Below, piece by piece: positions 22,113 through 23,208 of a stretch of DNA of 23,208 nucleotides (its first letter is position 1; the number at the start of each line of letters is the position of its first letter). This DNA is from an uncultured Bacilli bacterium (GTDB lineage: Bacteria; Bacillota_I; Bacilli_A; RF39; UBA660), in the NCBI GenBank assembly GCA_944358685.1, contig CALVRQ010000037.1, forward strand, positions 1 through 23,208, in the 5' to 3' direction. Under the pieces are notes generated by a model that saw only the letters and a program-made list of their open reading frames with translations, was not told where the DNA came from and did not search any database. The position numbers were made by a program, and so were the translations under genes.

Positions 22113-23208
22113 TTCATTTAAGTTTATTAGTTTTTCATCTAAAATGGAATATAAATATATTTTTGTAGTTTTTTTGGTAATATTTTCTATATATTTTTTA
22201 TAACCATTTAACTGTTTTAGATAAGCTTCATCAGTTGTGTGTTTTAATTTGTAATCTACGATGATGTTTTCATTTTCTTTAATTAGAAGTAGGTCAATAA
22301 TTCCATGATATTCTTGGTTTTCTTCTTCATATATAAATTCATATTCTCTATATGCTTTTACTATATCTTTTAAAATACCTGAGTTTATGAATGATGTTAT
22401 TTTCTTCTTTTCAAATGGTGTGAGGTTTTCTAGGTTAGGTTTTTGGAAGTTGATGTTTTCGAGTATGCTGTGCATTTTAAGGCCAAGTTCGATGTTTGTT
22501 TTTTCTTCTTTTGAGTATAGATTATGGGTGGTTTTTGAGAAGTGGGATTTAGATAATTCTTCTTTCTTTATATTTAGTTCGTTTATGTATAATGGTTTTG
22601 CGCTGGAAAAGTCTTGTTTGCTAGTGGCTTTTTTAGATAGATTATAATCCTTTGTGAGATTTATGGTGGATAAGTCTATATCTTTTTTATATTTTTCTAA
22701 TGATTTATGGATGGAATTTAAGATGTTTTGAAATGATAGGTATTTTAATCTTATACTATCATCAACTACACCGTTTTCTTTAATGGTTATTTCTTCTTCC
22801 ATATTGGTTACTAAAATCATTTTTTCCCTAGCTCTAGTTAAAGCGACATAAAATAATCTTATACGTTCTGAGATTTCTTCTTTCATGTAGTTATTTTTTA
22901 ATAAGGTTTTTAAAATAGTGCTTTTTGGTGAATTATCAAAGTAGGGAATGATGAAGCCATATTTATCTGAGAAGTAAAATAGGTTTTTGAGGTCATCAAT
23001 GTTGAATTTCTTACTGAGGGAACTAAAGTAACATATAGGAAATTCTAGGCCTTTAGAGGCATGGATGGTCATGCTTTTGACAGAGTTAGAGTCTTCTTTG
23101 TTGAGGGCAAGTTTGATATCTAGGCCATCTTCTAAGACTTCGTTTAAGTATTCGTAAAAGTCTTTTATTTCGTAACCCAATTTGTCACAGTTTATGGCTA
23201 CTTTTATT
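22095..23208 (-). CDS. addA: AddA-type helicase-nuclease, C-terminal part (partial)
   Basis: The frame is open to the window edge; the first codons read IKVAINCDKLGYEIKDF, so the gene begins outside and the apparent TTG start at 23180 is internal. Visible are SF1 helicase motif V (MTIHASKGLEFPICYFSSL) and motif VI (ERIRLFYVALTRAREKMIL). A linker and then a RecB-family nuclease domain follow: GLKMHSILENI, GIIDLLLIKENENIIVDYKLK (the D...DYK metal-binding core) and QLNGYKKYI. This is the AddA subunit of AddAB, which processes double-strand DNA ends for RecA-dependent repair. AddA is usually about 1,150-1,250 residues; about 371 are here. addB would be expected upstream, beyond the window. Confidence 0.9.
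   Translation of the reverse strand, partial: IKVAINCDKLGYEIKDFYEYLNEVLEDGLDIKLALNKEDSNSVKSMTIHASKGLEFPICYFSSLSKKFNIDDLKNLFYFSDKYGFIIPYFDNSPKSTILKTLLKNNYMKEEISERIRLFYVALTRAREKMILVTNMEEEITIKENGVVDDSIRLKYLSFQNILNSIHKSLEKYKKDIDLSTINLTKDYNLSKKATSKQDFSSAKPLYINELNIKKEELSKSHFSKTTHNLYSKEEKTNIELGLKMHSILENINFQKPNLENLTPFEKKKITSFINSGILKDIVKAYREYEFIYEEENQEYHGIIDLLLIKENENIIVDYKLKHTTDEAYLKQLNGYKKYIENITKKTTKIYLYSILDEKLINLNEKTLIN

Noticed and set aside
1..23208. CRISPR array, rRNA genes or prophage
   Set aside because: I saw no regularly spaced repeats, no rRNA sequence and no phage structural or integrase genes.

Overview
The window is AT-rich, uses the standard bacterial code (TGA is a true stop: asnB ends in a TGA that overlaps the next ATG) and carries strong AGGAGG-type ribosome sites, TGn-extended -10 promoters and a CIRCE/HrcA heat-shock operator. 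With a sortase, Mur ligase and secreted peptidoglycan hydrolases, this points to a low-GC walled Bacillota, probably a host-associated Bacilli lineage close to the Mollicutes (RF39- or Erysipelotrichales-like). The N-domain-less ClpB resembles the mollicute form. The species cannot be named from this sequence. Almost everything lies on the minus strand; only clpB and one broken surface-protein gene are on the plus strand.

Layout by position. 1-1362: an Agr/LytTR-type two-component pair, with the kinase cut by the window edge. 1486-4700: a lipoprotein and a P2B-type Ca2+ ATPase. 4776-7523: a small helix-turn-helix protein, a compact UvrD/helicase IV-like enzyme and a zinc-ribbon membrane protein. 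7524-7872: gene-free apart from a promoter and a terminator. 7873-11538: a tight operon of asnB, a membrane protein and a MurE-like ligase with overlapping ends. 11627-12595: zinc-ribbon plus double RDD membrane protein. 12654-14286: two tandem secreted glucosaminidase-like paralogues. 14287-14941: promoter, hairpins and gene relics. 14942-15651: tRNA-Pro(CGG) and a sortase. 15652-16026: divergent control region with CIRCE. 16027-18138: clpB. 18161-20736: an operon of an SPFH protein (YdjI-like) and two Tim44-like zinc-ribbon proteins. 20737-21459: a junction scar and a 5'-truncated surface-protein gene. 21487-22029: DUF1003 membrane protein. 22095-23208: the C-terminal part of AddA, cut by the window edge.

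Functionally the window is envelope-centred: stem-peptide or wall-precursor modification (asnB/MurE-like), wall hydrolysis, sortase anchoring, calcium export and an SPFH membrane-stress module, alongside DNA repair (AddA, helicase) and proteostasis (ClpB). Five different membrane or membrane-associated proteins carry small zinc ribbons.

The most striking structural pattern is at gene ends. In at least six genes the stop codon lies in the loop of a strong hairpin, usually with a T-tail, and in three more it lies in the stem. The main candidates for new biology are the asnB/membrane/MurE-like operon, the PspA-less SPFH-Tim44 operon, a sortase with Gln where the catalytic Arg is expected, and the truncated surface-protein cassette.
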